This document shows positions 16,918 through 23,605 of a DNA stretch of 64,000 nt, piece by piece. The notes under the pieces are model-generated. The model saw only the letters and a list, made by a program, of their open reading frames with translations, searched no databases and had not been told where the DNA came from. Position 1 is the stretch's first letter, and the number at the start of each line of letters is the position of its first letter. Source of the stretch: Shimia ponticola (GTDB lineage Bacteria > Pseudomonadota > Alphaproteobacteria > Rhodobacterales > Rhodobacteraceae); NCBI RefSeq assembly GCF_007995215.1, contig NZ_VCDK01000006.1:186001-250000 (forward strand), written 5' to 3'. The position numbers were made by a program, and so were the translations under genes.

Positions 16918-17853
16918 ATGGATATTGTTCTGGTCCGCACATTCCTAGAGGTCGCCGCGACCGGGTCATTTGTGAATGCGAGCGAACGGCTTTTTGTCAC
17001 GCAATCAGCTGTGAGCCTGCGCATTCAGCGGCTCGAGGACGCGTTGGGAAAGGCACTCTTTTCGCGATCCAAGGCGGGGGCGGAACTGACGCCTGCGGGG
17101 CGCGAGTTTGAACGCTATGCCCTTTCACTTATCAAGATTTGGGAGGAGGCGCGCCAACAGGTCGGCGTGCCGGCGGGCTATTCGCGGACGCTGTCCATAG
17201 GGGCGCAGTATTCGCTTTGGCCGCGATTGGGGTTTCAGTGGGTGGACAGGCTTCAGGCCGATCTGCCGGAACTCAGCGTTCGGGCAGAGCTTGGTATGCC
17301 GGACAGGCTGACCCGGTTTCTTATCGAAGGGGTCATTCAGGTCGCCTTGTCCTACACGCCCCAATTGCGGCCCGGTCTGACTGCTGTTCAGGTCATGGAA
17401 GAAGAACTGGTGTTGGCGGCGTCCTTTGAGGCGGACATGGCGGATGTCGAGCAGAGCTATGTTTTTGTCGATTGGGGTCCGGAATTCGTTCACGCGCATT
17501 CCGTGGCGCTGCCAGCCCTGACCAATCCGGGGCTGACGCTTTCTTTGGGGGCGATGGCCGGCGAATACGTCATTGGCCGCAAAGCCGCCGCCTATCTGCC
17601 CGCGCGATATATCAAGCGATACCTCGATTCAGGACAGTTGCATCTGGTGCCGGATGCGCCGGTCTTTCCCTATCCGGTCTGGGCGATCTGGCGCGATGAC
17701 CTTGAACCTGTGGTTCGGGCGGCGGCCGAGGCTGCACTTGTGGCCACCGCGACACAAATTGACAGCGAGCAGGACGAAGTGATGGCCGAATTGGCCGAGA
17801 TCAGCAGCGGCGACGCCGTGGAAGTGCTTGGAATTGCACAAGAACCGGAATAA
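16918..17853 (+). CDS. LysR-family transcriptional regulator
   Basis: A 311-residue regulator. The N-terminal winged helix-turn-helix reads MDIVLVRTFLEVAATGSFVN and RLFVTQSAVSLRIQRLEDALG (recognition helix), then the linker helix and an inducer-binding domain (about 90-300). A gene pair it controls cannot be named: it faces the same way as its neighbours, with no divergent partner. ATG 16918 matches the usual MDI start of the family; ATG 16909 would add MAL. The effector region lacks features that point to a ligand. Confidence 0.9.
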   Translation: MDIVLVRTFLEVAATGSFVNASERLFVTQSAVSLRIQRLEDALGKALFSRSKAGAELTPAGREFERYALSLIKIWEEARQQVGVPAGYSRTLSIGAQYSLWPRLGFQWVDRLQADLPELSVRAELGMPDRLTRFLIEGVIQVALSYTPQLRPGLTAVQVMEEELVLAASFEADMADVEQSYVFVDWGPEFVHAHSVALPALTNPGLTLSLGAMAGEYVIGRKAAAYLPARYIKRYLDSGQLHLVPDAPVFPYPVWAIWRDDLEPVVRAAAEAALVATATQIDSEQDEVMAELAEISSGDAVEVLGIAQEPE

Positions 17854-17993
17854 CATGAGTGATACTGCTTTTATCATATAATATTTCGAATTTCTCTTAT
17901 TGATCGGGGTTTCTTAAATCCGCCTCAGCAGAAATGCTCCCTCCCCCGAAACACCATGGGGACGGGTCAAACTTTGTTGGGAAGGAAAGACCC

Positions 17994-18833
17994 ATGAAAA
18001 ACGAATTCAAAACTGGCCTGATCTCAGCCGCAGTCGCAGCCTTGATTGCCGCCGCAGCCCCTGTTGCCGCTCAAGACCTGATTGGCCGTGACTCGGTCGC
18101 AGGCGAACGCAACGATGACCTCGTCGAAGCTATTCAAGACGATGCAGAGCGTGAGCTGGACCGGTTTGGCAACGAAGGCCGTGCGCAAGGCTTCACCGGC
18201 TCGTTTGCGCTGCGTGGTGCTGCAAGCTCGGGTAACACCGACACTGTCGACGTGGGCATCGGTTCGGACATGCTTTATGTCTGGGGTCAGAACGGCATCG
18301 AACTCCGCTTGAACTACACCTACGGTGAAGAAGAAGGCGAGAAATCAGAAGAAAGCCTGCTCTACGGTCTGGAATACACCCGCGATTTCAACCAACGCTT
18401 CTTTGGCTTTGCCAACGCGCAAGGGTCGATTGATGGCTTCTCGGACTTTGAGTCGGACACCTTTGTCAGCGTCGGTGCAGGATACCGCGTGTTCACGCAG
18501 CCTGACATGCAATGGTCGCTGCAAGCCGGACCGGGCTATCGCTACGCAGAACTGCGTGACGTGACCCGCAACGACATCGACGAAGCGGCGTTTGGGGTGG
18601 GATCTGACTACTTTGCGCGTCTGACTGACACTGTGTTCCTGACCAATGACACGGACATCGTGTGGTCAGAATCCGACACAGCCGTCTTCAACGACATCGC
18701 GCTGAATGTGGCCGTGACCGACACGCTCGCCCTGCGCACAAGCCTTCTGACCGAGTACCACTCTGACGTGGCACCCGGCACGAAGAACACCGACAACACA
18801 TACGGTGTTTCGCTGGTCTACTCGTTCAACTGA
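17994..18833 (+). CDS. DUF481 outer-membrane beta-barrel protein (YdiY-like)
   Basis: A 279-residue exported protein. The signal peptide MKNEFKTGLISAAVAALIAA ends near AAPVAAQD. The mature part is rich in alternating aromatic/polar strands (GSFALRGAASSGNTDTVDVGIG, LRLNYTYGEEEGEK, YTRDFNQRFFGFANAQGS) typical of DUF481 barrels and ends YGVSLVYSFN with a C-terminal Phe-x motif. GGAAGGAAAG precedes the ATG. Followed by a strong intrinsic terminator, it is a single-gene unit. Members are outer-membrane proteins of unknown function, some salt- or acid-inducible. Confidence 0.87.
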   Translation: MKNEFKTGLISAAVAALIAAAAPVAAQDLIGRDSVAGERNDDLVEAIQDDAERELDRFGNEGRAQGFTGSFALRGAASSGNTDTVDVGIGSDMLYVWGQNGIELRLNYTYGEEEGEKSEESLLYGLEYTRDFNQRFFGFANAQGSIDGFSDFESDTFVSVGAGYRVFTQPDMQWSLQAGPGYRYAELRDVTRNDIDEAAFGVGSDYFARLTDTVFLTNDTDIVWSESDTAVFNDIALNVAVTDTLALRTSLLTEYHSDVAPGTKNTDNTYGVSLVYSFN

Positions 18834-18875
18834 TCGAACGACCGGCAAAAATTCACTGCCTCGTGAACCCTACTT

Positions 18876-18902
18876 GGGGGTGGAGAAATCCACCCCCTTT
18901 TT
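18876..18902 (+). terminator. Intrinsic terminator after the DUF481 gene
   Basis: GGGGGTGGA (18876-18884), GAAA loop, TCCACCCCC (18889-18897) and five T residues: a textbook rho-independent terminator 43 bp after the stop codon. Confidence 0.93.
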
Positions 18903-18927
18903 CGTGTTTGGGATCGGACAGTAGACC

Positions 18928-18941
18928 TTACAAAATTGTAA
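18928..18941. promoter_or_regulatory. Palindrome upstream of the PepSY gene (candidate response-regulator site)
   Basis: TTACAA-AA-TTGTAA lies 75 bp before the PepSY start. The 12-mer CAAAATTGTAAA recurs at 21354-21365, just before the 67-residue membrane-protein gene on the other side of the two-component genes. A further TTGCAA follows at 18945. Both copies precede genes of the same module, which suggests autoregulation by the OmpR-type regulator encoded between them. Confidence 0.45.
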
Positions 18942-19015
18942 ATCTTGCAACAGGCAGTGGTAAGAGTGGTCCCCCAATTCTGTCTCATCGAAACACAAAC
19001 CGATGGAGAACGAAC

Positions 19016-19336
19016 ATGGATACTTCGACACTGAAAATTGGCGCTCTGGTGGGTCTGATCGCGGCGGGCAGCCTTGCGATGACTGTGTCGGCGCAATCAA
19101 CCGACACCGACGCGGTGATTGTCACCGAAGAGGCAGCGATTGCTGCGGCGCTCGAAGCGGTGCCGGGCGAGGTGCAAGAGGTCGAGCTTGAGCGTGAGGA
19201 CGGCGCGCAGGTCTACGAAATCGAAATCCTTGCAGAGGATGGCACCGAGACGGAGGTTGAGATTGCAGCCGCCACGGGCGATGTCTTGGAAATTGAACGG
19301 GAAGGCGGCAAATGCGACAAGGATCGCGACGCCTGA
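19016..19336 (+). CDS. PepSY-domain periplasmic protein
   Basis: A 106-residue exported protein: signal peptide (STLKIGALVGLIAAGSLAM ... VSAQS) followed by one PepSY unit, with AIAAALEAVPGEVQEVELERED and VEIAAATGDVLEIERE. It ends in a short charged tail with one Cys (GGKCDKDRDA). PepSY proteins near OmpR-type two-component systems are often regulated by, and may feed back on, the sensor kinase. GAGAACGA precedes ATG 19016. The response-regulator gene starts 77 bp downstream on the same strand. Confidence 0.83.
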   Translation: MDTSTLKIGALVGLIAAGSLAMTVSAQSTDTDAVIVTEEAAIAAALEAVPGEVQEVELEREDGAQVYEIEILAEDGTETEVEIAAATGDVLEIEREGGKCDKDRDA

Positions 19337-19413
19337 TCCAAGCCACCGCCAGTTCTGGTGGAGCCGGGGTTGCCGCAAGGCGGCCCCGAAACCTGTGAGG
19401 ACAGTCAGACACC

Positions 19414-20097
19414 ATGCGTATTCTCCTCTTGGAAGATGACAAACAACTCGGCGACTGGGTTGCAACGGGGTTGAAGGAAGAGGGTCATGTCGTTGACCAT
19501 TTCGCGGACGGAAAAGACGCCCTGATCGCGGCCATGGGGACGGAGTATGATCTGCTGATCCTTGATCGTATGGTTCCGAGCCTCGATGGATTGGCCGTTT
19601 TGCGGTCCTTGCGTGCGTCTAAGAACACAACGCCGGCCCTGTTCCTCACGGCGCTCGGCGAAGTGGACTCGCGAGTCGAGGGGTTCGAGGCAGGCGGGGA
19701 TGATTATCTGACCAAACCCTTTGCCTTTGCCGAATTGTCGGCGCGGGTCGGCGCGCTTGGACGGCGTCGCGACGGAGGCGAGAGCGCGACGGCGGACGAG
19801 ACAGTCTTGCGCCACGGGGACCTGAGCCTTGATCTCTTGGCGCGGAAATGCGTCCGCGCGGGGCAAGAGATCGAGTTGATGGCCAAGGAATTCAAACTGC
19901 TGGAATATTTCCTGCGCAGGCCCGGGCGGTTGGTGACGCGGACCATGCTGCTTGAGCAGGTCTGGGATATGAGCTTTGATCCCACGACCAGCGTTGTAGA
20001 GACGCATATCAGCCGGTTGAGGGCCAAGATCGACAAACCCTTTGAAGAGGCGCTGATCAAGACGCGCCGGGGCGAGGGTTATGTCTTTGGTGGATAG
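19414..20097 (+). CDS. OmpR/PhoB-family response regulator
   Basis: A 227-residue regulator with a receiver domain (MRILLLEDDKQLGDWVA; phospho-acceptor Asp in LLILDRMVP; LTALGE Thr-type switch; DYLTKPFAF Lys) and a winged-helix DNA-binding domain (VETHISRLRAKID ... TRRGEGYVFGG). The gene overlaps the sensor kinase start by 17 bp. PepSY gene upstream and cytochrome b561 gene downstream resemble QseB/FeuP-like loci, but the signal is unknown. The shared palindromes at 18928 and 21346 are candidate targets. Confidence 0.93.
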   Translation: MRILLLEDDKQLGDWVATGLKEEGHVVDHFADGKDALIAAMGTEYDLLILDRMVPSLDGLAVLRSLRASKNTTPALFLTALGEVDSRVEGFEAGGDDYLTKPFAFAELSARVGALGRRRDGGESATADETVLRHGDLSLDLLARKCVRAGQEIELMAKEFKLLEYFLRRPGRLVTRTMLLEQVWDMSFDPTTSVVETHISRLRAKIDKPFEEALIKTRRGEGYVFGG

Positions 20098-21364
20098 GCT
20101 GGCGGCTCAGATTGGGTGGCTGAGGCGATCTTCGGCGGTGCGATTGTCGCTGTTGATTTCGGGCGTTTTTGCGGCTGGGTTTTTGCTGGTGATTTTCGTC
20201 ACGCTCGAACTTGGAAAAGACGCGCTGGAAAGGCGCGTCGATGCAACCTTGATGGCGATTGCCAGCACCGCGCCAGAGGATGGCGCGCGGGGTGACACGG
20301 CGGACCTCATCTTGCGGCCCATTGCCGACATCCGCGATCTGCCGCGCCCGTTCCGTCAGGTGGCGCAGCGCGGGGGCGGCAGCGTCGAGCTTGAGCGTCC
20401 GTTCCGCAGGGCAGAAGACTGGCGCGTTTTGATTGCACCGAATGCCGGCGGGATGCGGTACCTTGTGGCGCTGCCGATGGAGGATAGCGAAGACGCGCTG
20501 GACCTGTTGGCTGGTATTCTTTGGACCACGGCCGTCGTGCTGATTGCAGTGAGTCTGGTCGTTGGGCTGGGCGCGGGCCTTTTGGCGCAGCGTCGCTTGT
20601 CGGTGATCAACGCAACGCTCAAGCGTTTGGCGTCCGGTGATCTGAGCGCGCGGACGGGGCGCGAGCGGTCGCGCGATGATCTGGATGACATTGCGCGGCA
20701 GTTGGATCGGACCGCAGCAGAGCTTGAGGCGCTGGTGGCACAGACGCGTCATCTGAGTGCCAGCATTGCACATGATCTGCGCACCCCGCTGGCGCGGCTG
20801 AGGGCGCAGTTGGAAATGCTGCCTGACGGTGAGGCAAGAGGCGCGGCGCTGGAAGAGGCTGGCAAGCTGTCGGCAATCTTTGACACCATCATGCGGGTCG
20901 CAAGGATTGAGGCCGGGCAGGGGCGGGACGGGTTTGAGACGGTCGATCCCGCAGCCTTGCTGGAGGACATTGCCGACATCTTCGGGCCTGTGGTCGAGGA
21001 CGCTGGAAAGACACTGACGCTTGAGGTTGGGCAGACGCAGTCGATTGAGGCGGACCGGGACATGGTCGTGCAGGCCATGGCGAACCTGATCCAGAATGCG
21101 TTGGTGCATGGAGGATCGGGGATCACCCTGTTTGCGCAAGGGCGCGATATTGGTGTGGCGGATAATGGTCCGGGCGTTGATCCAACTCAGTATGACGAGA
21201 TCATCAAACCCATGGTGCGGTTGGATGCTGCGCGGGGCAGCGATGGGTCGGGCCTTGGTCTGGCGCTGGTACGCGCGGCGGCGGATCGGCATGGGGCAGA
21301 GTTGAAACTGTCACCAAATGAGCCACAGGGTCTGCGCGTGACGCTGAAGTTTGCAAAATTGTAA
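20081..21364 (+). CDS. Sensor histidine kinase partner of the OmpR-type regulator
   Basis: A 427-residue inner-membrane kinase. First transmembrane helix (LSLLISGVFAAGFLLVIFVTLELG), periplasmic sensing loop of about 95 residues, second helix (WTTAVVLIAVSLVVGLGAG), HAMP, dimerisation box SIAHDLRTPLARLRAQLEM with the phospho-His, N box NLIQNALVHG, G boxes VADNGPGVD and GSDGSGLGLALV. It overlaps the regulator gene by 17 bp. Its last codons are part of the palindrome that precedes the next gene. Confidence 0.93.
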   Translation: MSLVDRLAAQIGWLRRSSAVRLSLLISGVFAAGFLLVIFVTLELGKDALERRVDATLMAIASTAPEDGARGDTADLILRPIADIRDLPRPFRQVAQRGGGSVELERPFRRAEDWRVLIAPNAGGMRYLVALPMEDSEDALDLLAGILWTTAVVLIAVSLVVGLGAGLLAQRRLSVINATLKRLASGDLSARTGRERSRDDLDDIARQLDRTAAELEALVAQTRHLSASIAHDLRTPLARLRAQLEMLPDGEARGAALEEAGKLSAIFDTIMRVARIEAGQGRDGFETVDPAALLEDIADIFGPVVEDAGKTLTLEVGQTQSIEADRDMVVQAMANLIQNALVHGGSGITLFAQGRDIGVADNGPGVDPTQYDEIIKPMVRLDAARGSDGSGLGLALVRAAADRHGAELKLSPNEPQGLRVTLKFAKL

Positions 21365-21369
21365 ACTTC
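21346..21369. promoter_or_regulatory. 24-bp near-perfect palindrome at the end of the kinase gene
   Basis: GAAGTTTGCAA-AA-TTGTAAACTTC has 11-bp arms with a single mismatch. It spans the kinase stop codon and lies 73 bp before the small membrane-protein gene. It shares CAAAATTGTAAA with the site at 18931 upstream of the PepSY gene. Likely operator for an internal promoter. Confidence 0.5.
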
Positions 21370-21441
21370 GGGTCAGGCGCCGGTGATGTCGGGGTCTCAT
21401 ATCTTTTTCATCGAAACGGAAAAGAGACTGGAGACACACCG

Positions 21442-21645
21442 ATGGAAACGATGATCACCAAAACCAAAACGACGCTGAGCCAAGTAGTTCTGTTTGTTGT
21501 GGGCGTTGCGATGCTGGGCTTGGGCCTGTCCGTGATGGGTGTTCTCGCGCTCTTTGCTTTTGGGGTGGTTGGGCTGGCTTTTCTGGCGGCTCTGGTGATG
21601 CGGGCCACCGGTTCGCGGGATGAGACGACTGAGCAAACCGTTTGA
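21442..21645 (+). CDS. 67-residue two-helix membrane protein
   Basis: A small hydrophobic protein with helices LSQVVLFVVGVAMLGLGLSVMG and VLALFAFGVVGLAFLAALVM and a polar C-terminus (GSRDETTEQTV). GGAGACACACCG precedes the ATG. It sits between the sensor kinase and the cytochrome b561 gene, so it may be an accessory of one of them. No family recognised. Confidence 0.72.
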   Translation: METMITKTKTTLSQVVLFVVGVAMLGLGLSVMGVLALFAFGVVGLAFLAALVMRATGSRDETTEQTV

Positions 21646-21674
21646 ACCAGACACCACGGACCGAGGGAAAAGAG

Positions 21675-22175
21675 ATGAGCATGCAGGCCAAACCACACGG
21701 GTTCATCACGCGCGGCATTCACTGGGTGTCTGCGGCGATGATCGGATACGGATACCTGAAAGGGCTGGACAGTGTTTCGCAGTTGTCCACGCCGGGTCTT
21801 CTCCAGTTTGAGGTAATTTTTGCACTGGCGCTAGGTGCGCTGTTCGTTGCCCGTCTGGTTTGGACCAAGGCGGTGGCAGGCGTGACCCGGTTGCCCGAAG
21901 ATGCGCCAAAGTGGGAGCAGGTCGCGTCCAAGGCTGTGCATCTGGGGCTGTATGCTGGGGTGTTCGGGATTGTTTTGTCCGGCCTCGGGATTGCCTTGGC
22001 CTATGTCACGCCCGCGCTGGGCGGTGTTTTCATGGGGGCAATGATTGGGCTGCATGAAGTCGCGCTGACGGCTTTGCCAGCCTTGCTGGTTGCCCATGTG
22101 GCCGGGGCGCTGTGGCACAAGGTCGTCCGCCGGGATCAGGTTCTGGAGAGCATGACAGGACGTTTGCCAGTTTGA
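21675..22175 (+). CDS. Cytochrome b561-type membrane protein
   Basis: A 166-residue four-helix b-type cytochrome. His residues placed as haem ligands are in FITRGIHWVSAA, ASKAVHLGLYAG, GAMIGLHEVAL and LVAHVAGALWHK. The family moves electrons across the inner membrane, and the CybB group can remove superoxide by oxidising it. ATG 21675 is preceded by GAGGGAAAAG; a TTG at 21642 would overlap the previous gene but has no support. It is the last gene of the PepSY/two-component module. Confidence 0.85.
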   Translation: MSMQAKPHGFITRGIHWVSAAMIGYGYLKGLDSVSQLSTPGLLQFEVIFALALGALFVARLVWTKAVAGVTRLPEDAPKWEQVASKAVHLGLYAGVFGIVLSGLGIALAYVTPALGGVFMGAMIGLHEVALTALPALLVAHVAGALWHKVVRRDQVLESMTGRLPV

Positions 22176-22187
22176 TCGTTCGGCATT

Positions 22188-22216
22188 CAGGACCCGGGGT
22201 TTCTTCCAGGGTCCTG
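22188..22216 (+). terminator. Hairpin after the cytochrome b561 gene
   Basis: CAGGACCC and GGGTCCTG are 8-bp arms, extendable to about 12 bp with one bulge (GCATT...ATGC), 13-nt loop. No U run follows. It may be a weak terminator or transcript-end stabiliser separating the module from the ribosomal protein operon. Confidence 0.4.
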
Positions 22217-22244
22217 ATGCGCCTGAACCCATGAAAGAATCCGC

Positions 22245-22273
22245 TTGATTGCGCCTGCATCCAATCCTATACG
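22245..22273 (+). promoter_or_regulatory. Predicted promoter of rpmI-rplT
   Basis: TTGATT (22245-22250) and TATACG (22268-22273) are separated by exactly 17 bp and lie 72 bp before rpmI. A stem CGCGGG/CCCGCG (22287-22292 with 22313-22318) lies in the resulting leader and could contribute to feedback control by L20, which is known for this operon in other bacteria; here it is inference. Confidence 0.5.
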
Positions 22274-22344
22274 GCGCTACTGTCAGCGCGGGTGGCCTGA
22301 TGGCATTGCCTTCCCGCGTGTTCTTCGAACGATAGGAGATGAAA

Positions 22345-22545
22345 ATGCCTAAGATGAAGACCAAGTCTTCTGCCAAGAAGCGTTTCAAGGTGACCGCATC
22401 CGGTCGCGTTGTTGCAGCCCAAGCGGGCAAGCGTCACGGCATGATCAAACGCCACAAGAAATTCATTCGTAACGCCCGTGGTACAACCACGCTGTGCGCC
22501 GCAGATGAGAAAATCGTCAAGGGCTACATGCCCTACGACCGCTAA
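22345..22545 (+). CDS. rpmI: 50S ribosomal protein L35
   Basis: A 66-residue basic ribosomal protein with the invariant start [20 protein letters not shown] and the [15 protein letters not shown] core. ATG 22345 sits six bases after AGGAG; an ATG at 22339 touches the ribosome site and is not used. rplT follows after 13 bp, as in nearly all bacteria. Confidence 0.97.
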   Translation: MPKMKTKSSAKKRFKVTASGRVVAAQAGKRHGMIKRHKKFIRNARGTTTLCAADEKIVKGYMPYDR

Positions 22546-22558
22546 GGAGGCTTGATCA

Positions 22559-22924
22559 ATGGCACGTGTAAAAGGCGGTACCACCACCCACGCCCGTCAC
22601 AAGAAGGTCGTTAAGGCGGCCAAAGGTTATTATTCGCGTCGCAAGAACGTCTTTAAGACCGCCAAGCAGGCCGTCGACAAGGCGAACCAATACGCAACGC
22701 GCGACCGTAAGAACCGCAAGCGTCAGTTCCGCGCTCTGTGGATCCAGCGTATCAACGCTGCTGTCCGCAGCCATGACGAAGCACTGACTTATTCGCGCTT
22801 CATCAACGGTCTGTCCAAAGCGGGCATCGAAGTTGACCGTAAGGTTCTGGCCGATCTGGCCGTGAACGAACCTGAAGCGTTCGGCGCAATCGTTGCCAAA
22901 GCGCAAGAGGCGCTGGCGGCGTAA
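22559..22924 (+). CDS. rplT: 50S ribosomal protein L20
   Basis: A 121-residue protein with the family pattern [40 protein letters not shown] and [26 protein letters not shown] lies before the ATG. L20 binds 23S rRNA early in assembly of the large subunit and represses its own operon in several bacteria. Followed at once by a terminator. Confidence 0.98.
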   Translation: MARVKGGTTTHARHKKVVKAAKGYYSRRKNVFKTAKQAVDKANQYATRDRKNRKRQFRALWIQRINAAVRSHDEALTYSRFINGLSKAGIEVDRKVLADLAVNEPEAFGAIVAKAQEALAA

Positions 22925-22950
22925 GCTGGTTACCAAGAATTACGGAAAAG

Positions 22951-22973
22951 CCGTCCCTCGGGGCGGTTTTTTT
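22951..22973 (+). terminator. Intrinsic terminator of rpmI-rplT
   Basis: CCGTCC/GGGCGG stem (one G-U pair) with a CTCG loop, followed by seven T residues at 22967-22973. Located 26 bp after rplT. Confidence 0.92.
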
Positions 22974-23050
22974 GTGTCCGGGGACAAGACTTTGGCCTTG
23001 GTGACTCACGGGGCTTTGATGCTTAGGCTTTGGGGACGGAGGCCATGAGC

Positions 23051-23605
23051 ATGAAATCAATTCCCCTCGCTGCGCTTGTTATTTGCCTTGCGGCGGTCTC
23101 CGCCGCCGAAGCCCCGCAAACCGTCGAAGACGATCACGGCGTCCTGAACCCGCAGGACACGGGACTTGAGATGCTCAAGCGCAAGATCGCTATGGGCGTC
23201 ATTGACTCGGTGACCTGTTCGCTGGGGATCAACATGACCAAGACCAGCGATCTCGTTCTGTCGCGCAAGCTGACCCGCGCCTGTGCCGAAGCCGGTTACA
23301 CCAAGGCGATGACCTGGATGAGCCAGATGGAGAACAACGGGCTGGGTGGAGAGTATAATCCCGACGCCTCTGCCGAATGGGACCGCCGCGCCGCCGAGGC
23401 GGGTGACCCGGTGGGTAAGTTCAATCACGGTCTGAACCTGATGCGCGGCCATGGCATTGGGATGGATCAGGATCTTGGTCGCAAGTTTGTCGATGAGGCG
23501 GCTGAACAGGGGTTGGATATTGCCAAGCGCCTGCAGTCAGCCGACTACGATCTGAACGAAGTCACGCCGGACGCCGACAACTGGAAATATGCGCCGCTGT
23601 TTTAG
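23051..23605 (+). CDS. Exported Sel1-like repeat protein
   Basis: A 184-residue protein with signal peptide KSIPLAALVICLAAVSAAEA. The mature part carries Sel1/TPR-like helical pairs: CAEAGYTKAMTWMSQMENNGLGG, WDRRAAEAGDPVGKFNHGLNLMRGHGIG, and FVDEAAEQGLDIAKRL. Such solenoids act as protein-protein scaffolds. ATG 23051 is 8 bases after GGAGG; ATG 23045 (two codons earlier) is too close to it. The 3' end overlaps the convergent dimethylglycine-dehydrogenase-like gene by 4 bp. Confidence 0.72.
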   Translation: MKSIPLAALVICLAAVSAAEAPQTVEDDHGVLNPQDTGLEMLKRKIAMGVIDSVTCSLGINMTKTSDLVLSRKLTRACAEAGYTKAMTWMSQMENNGLGGEYNPDASAEWDRRAAEAGDPVGKFNHGLNLMRGHGIGMDQDLGRKFVDEAAEQGLDIAKRLQSADYDLNEVTPDADNWKYAPLF

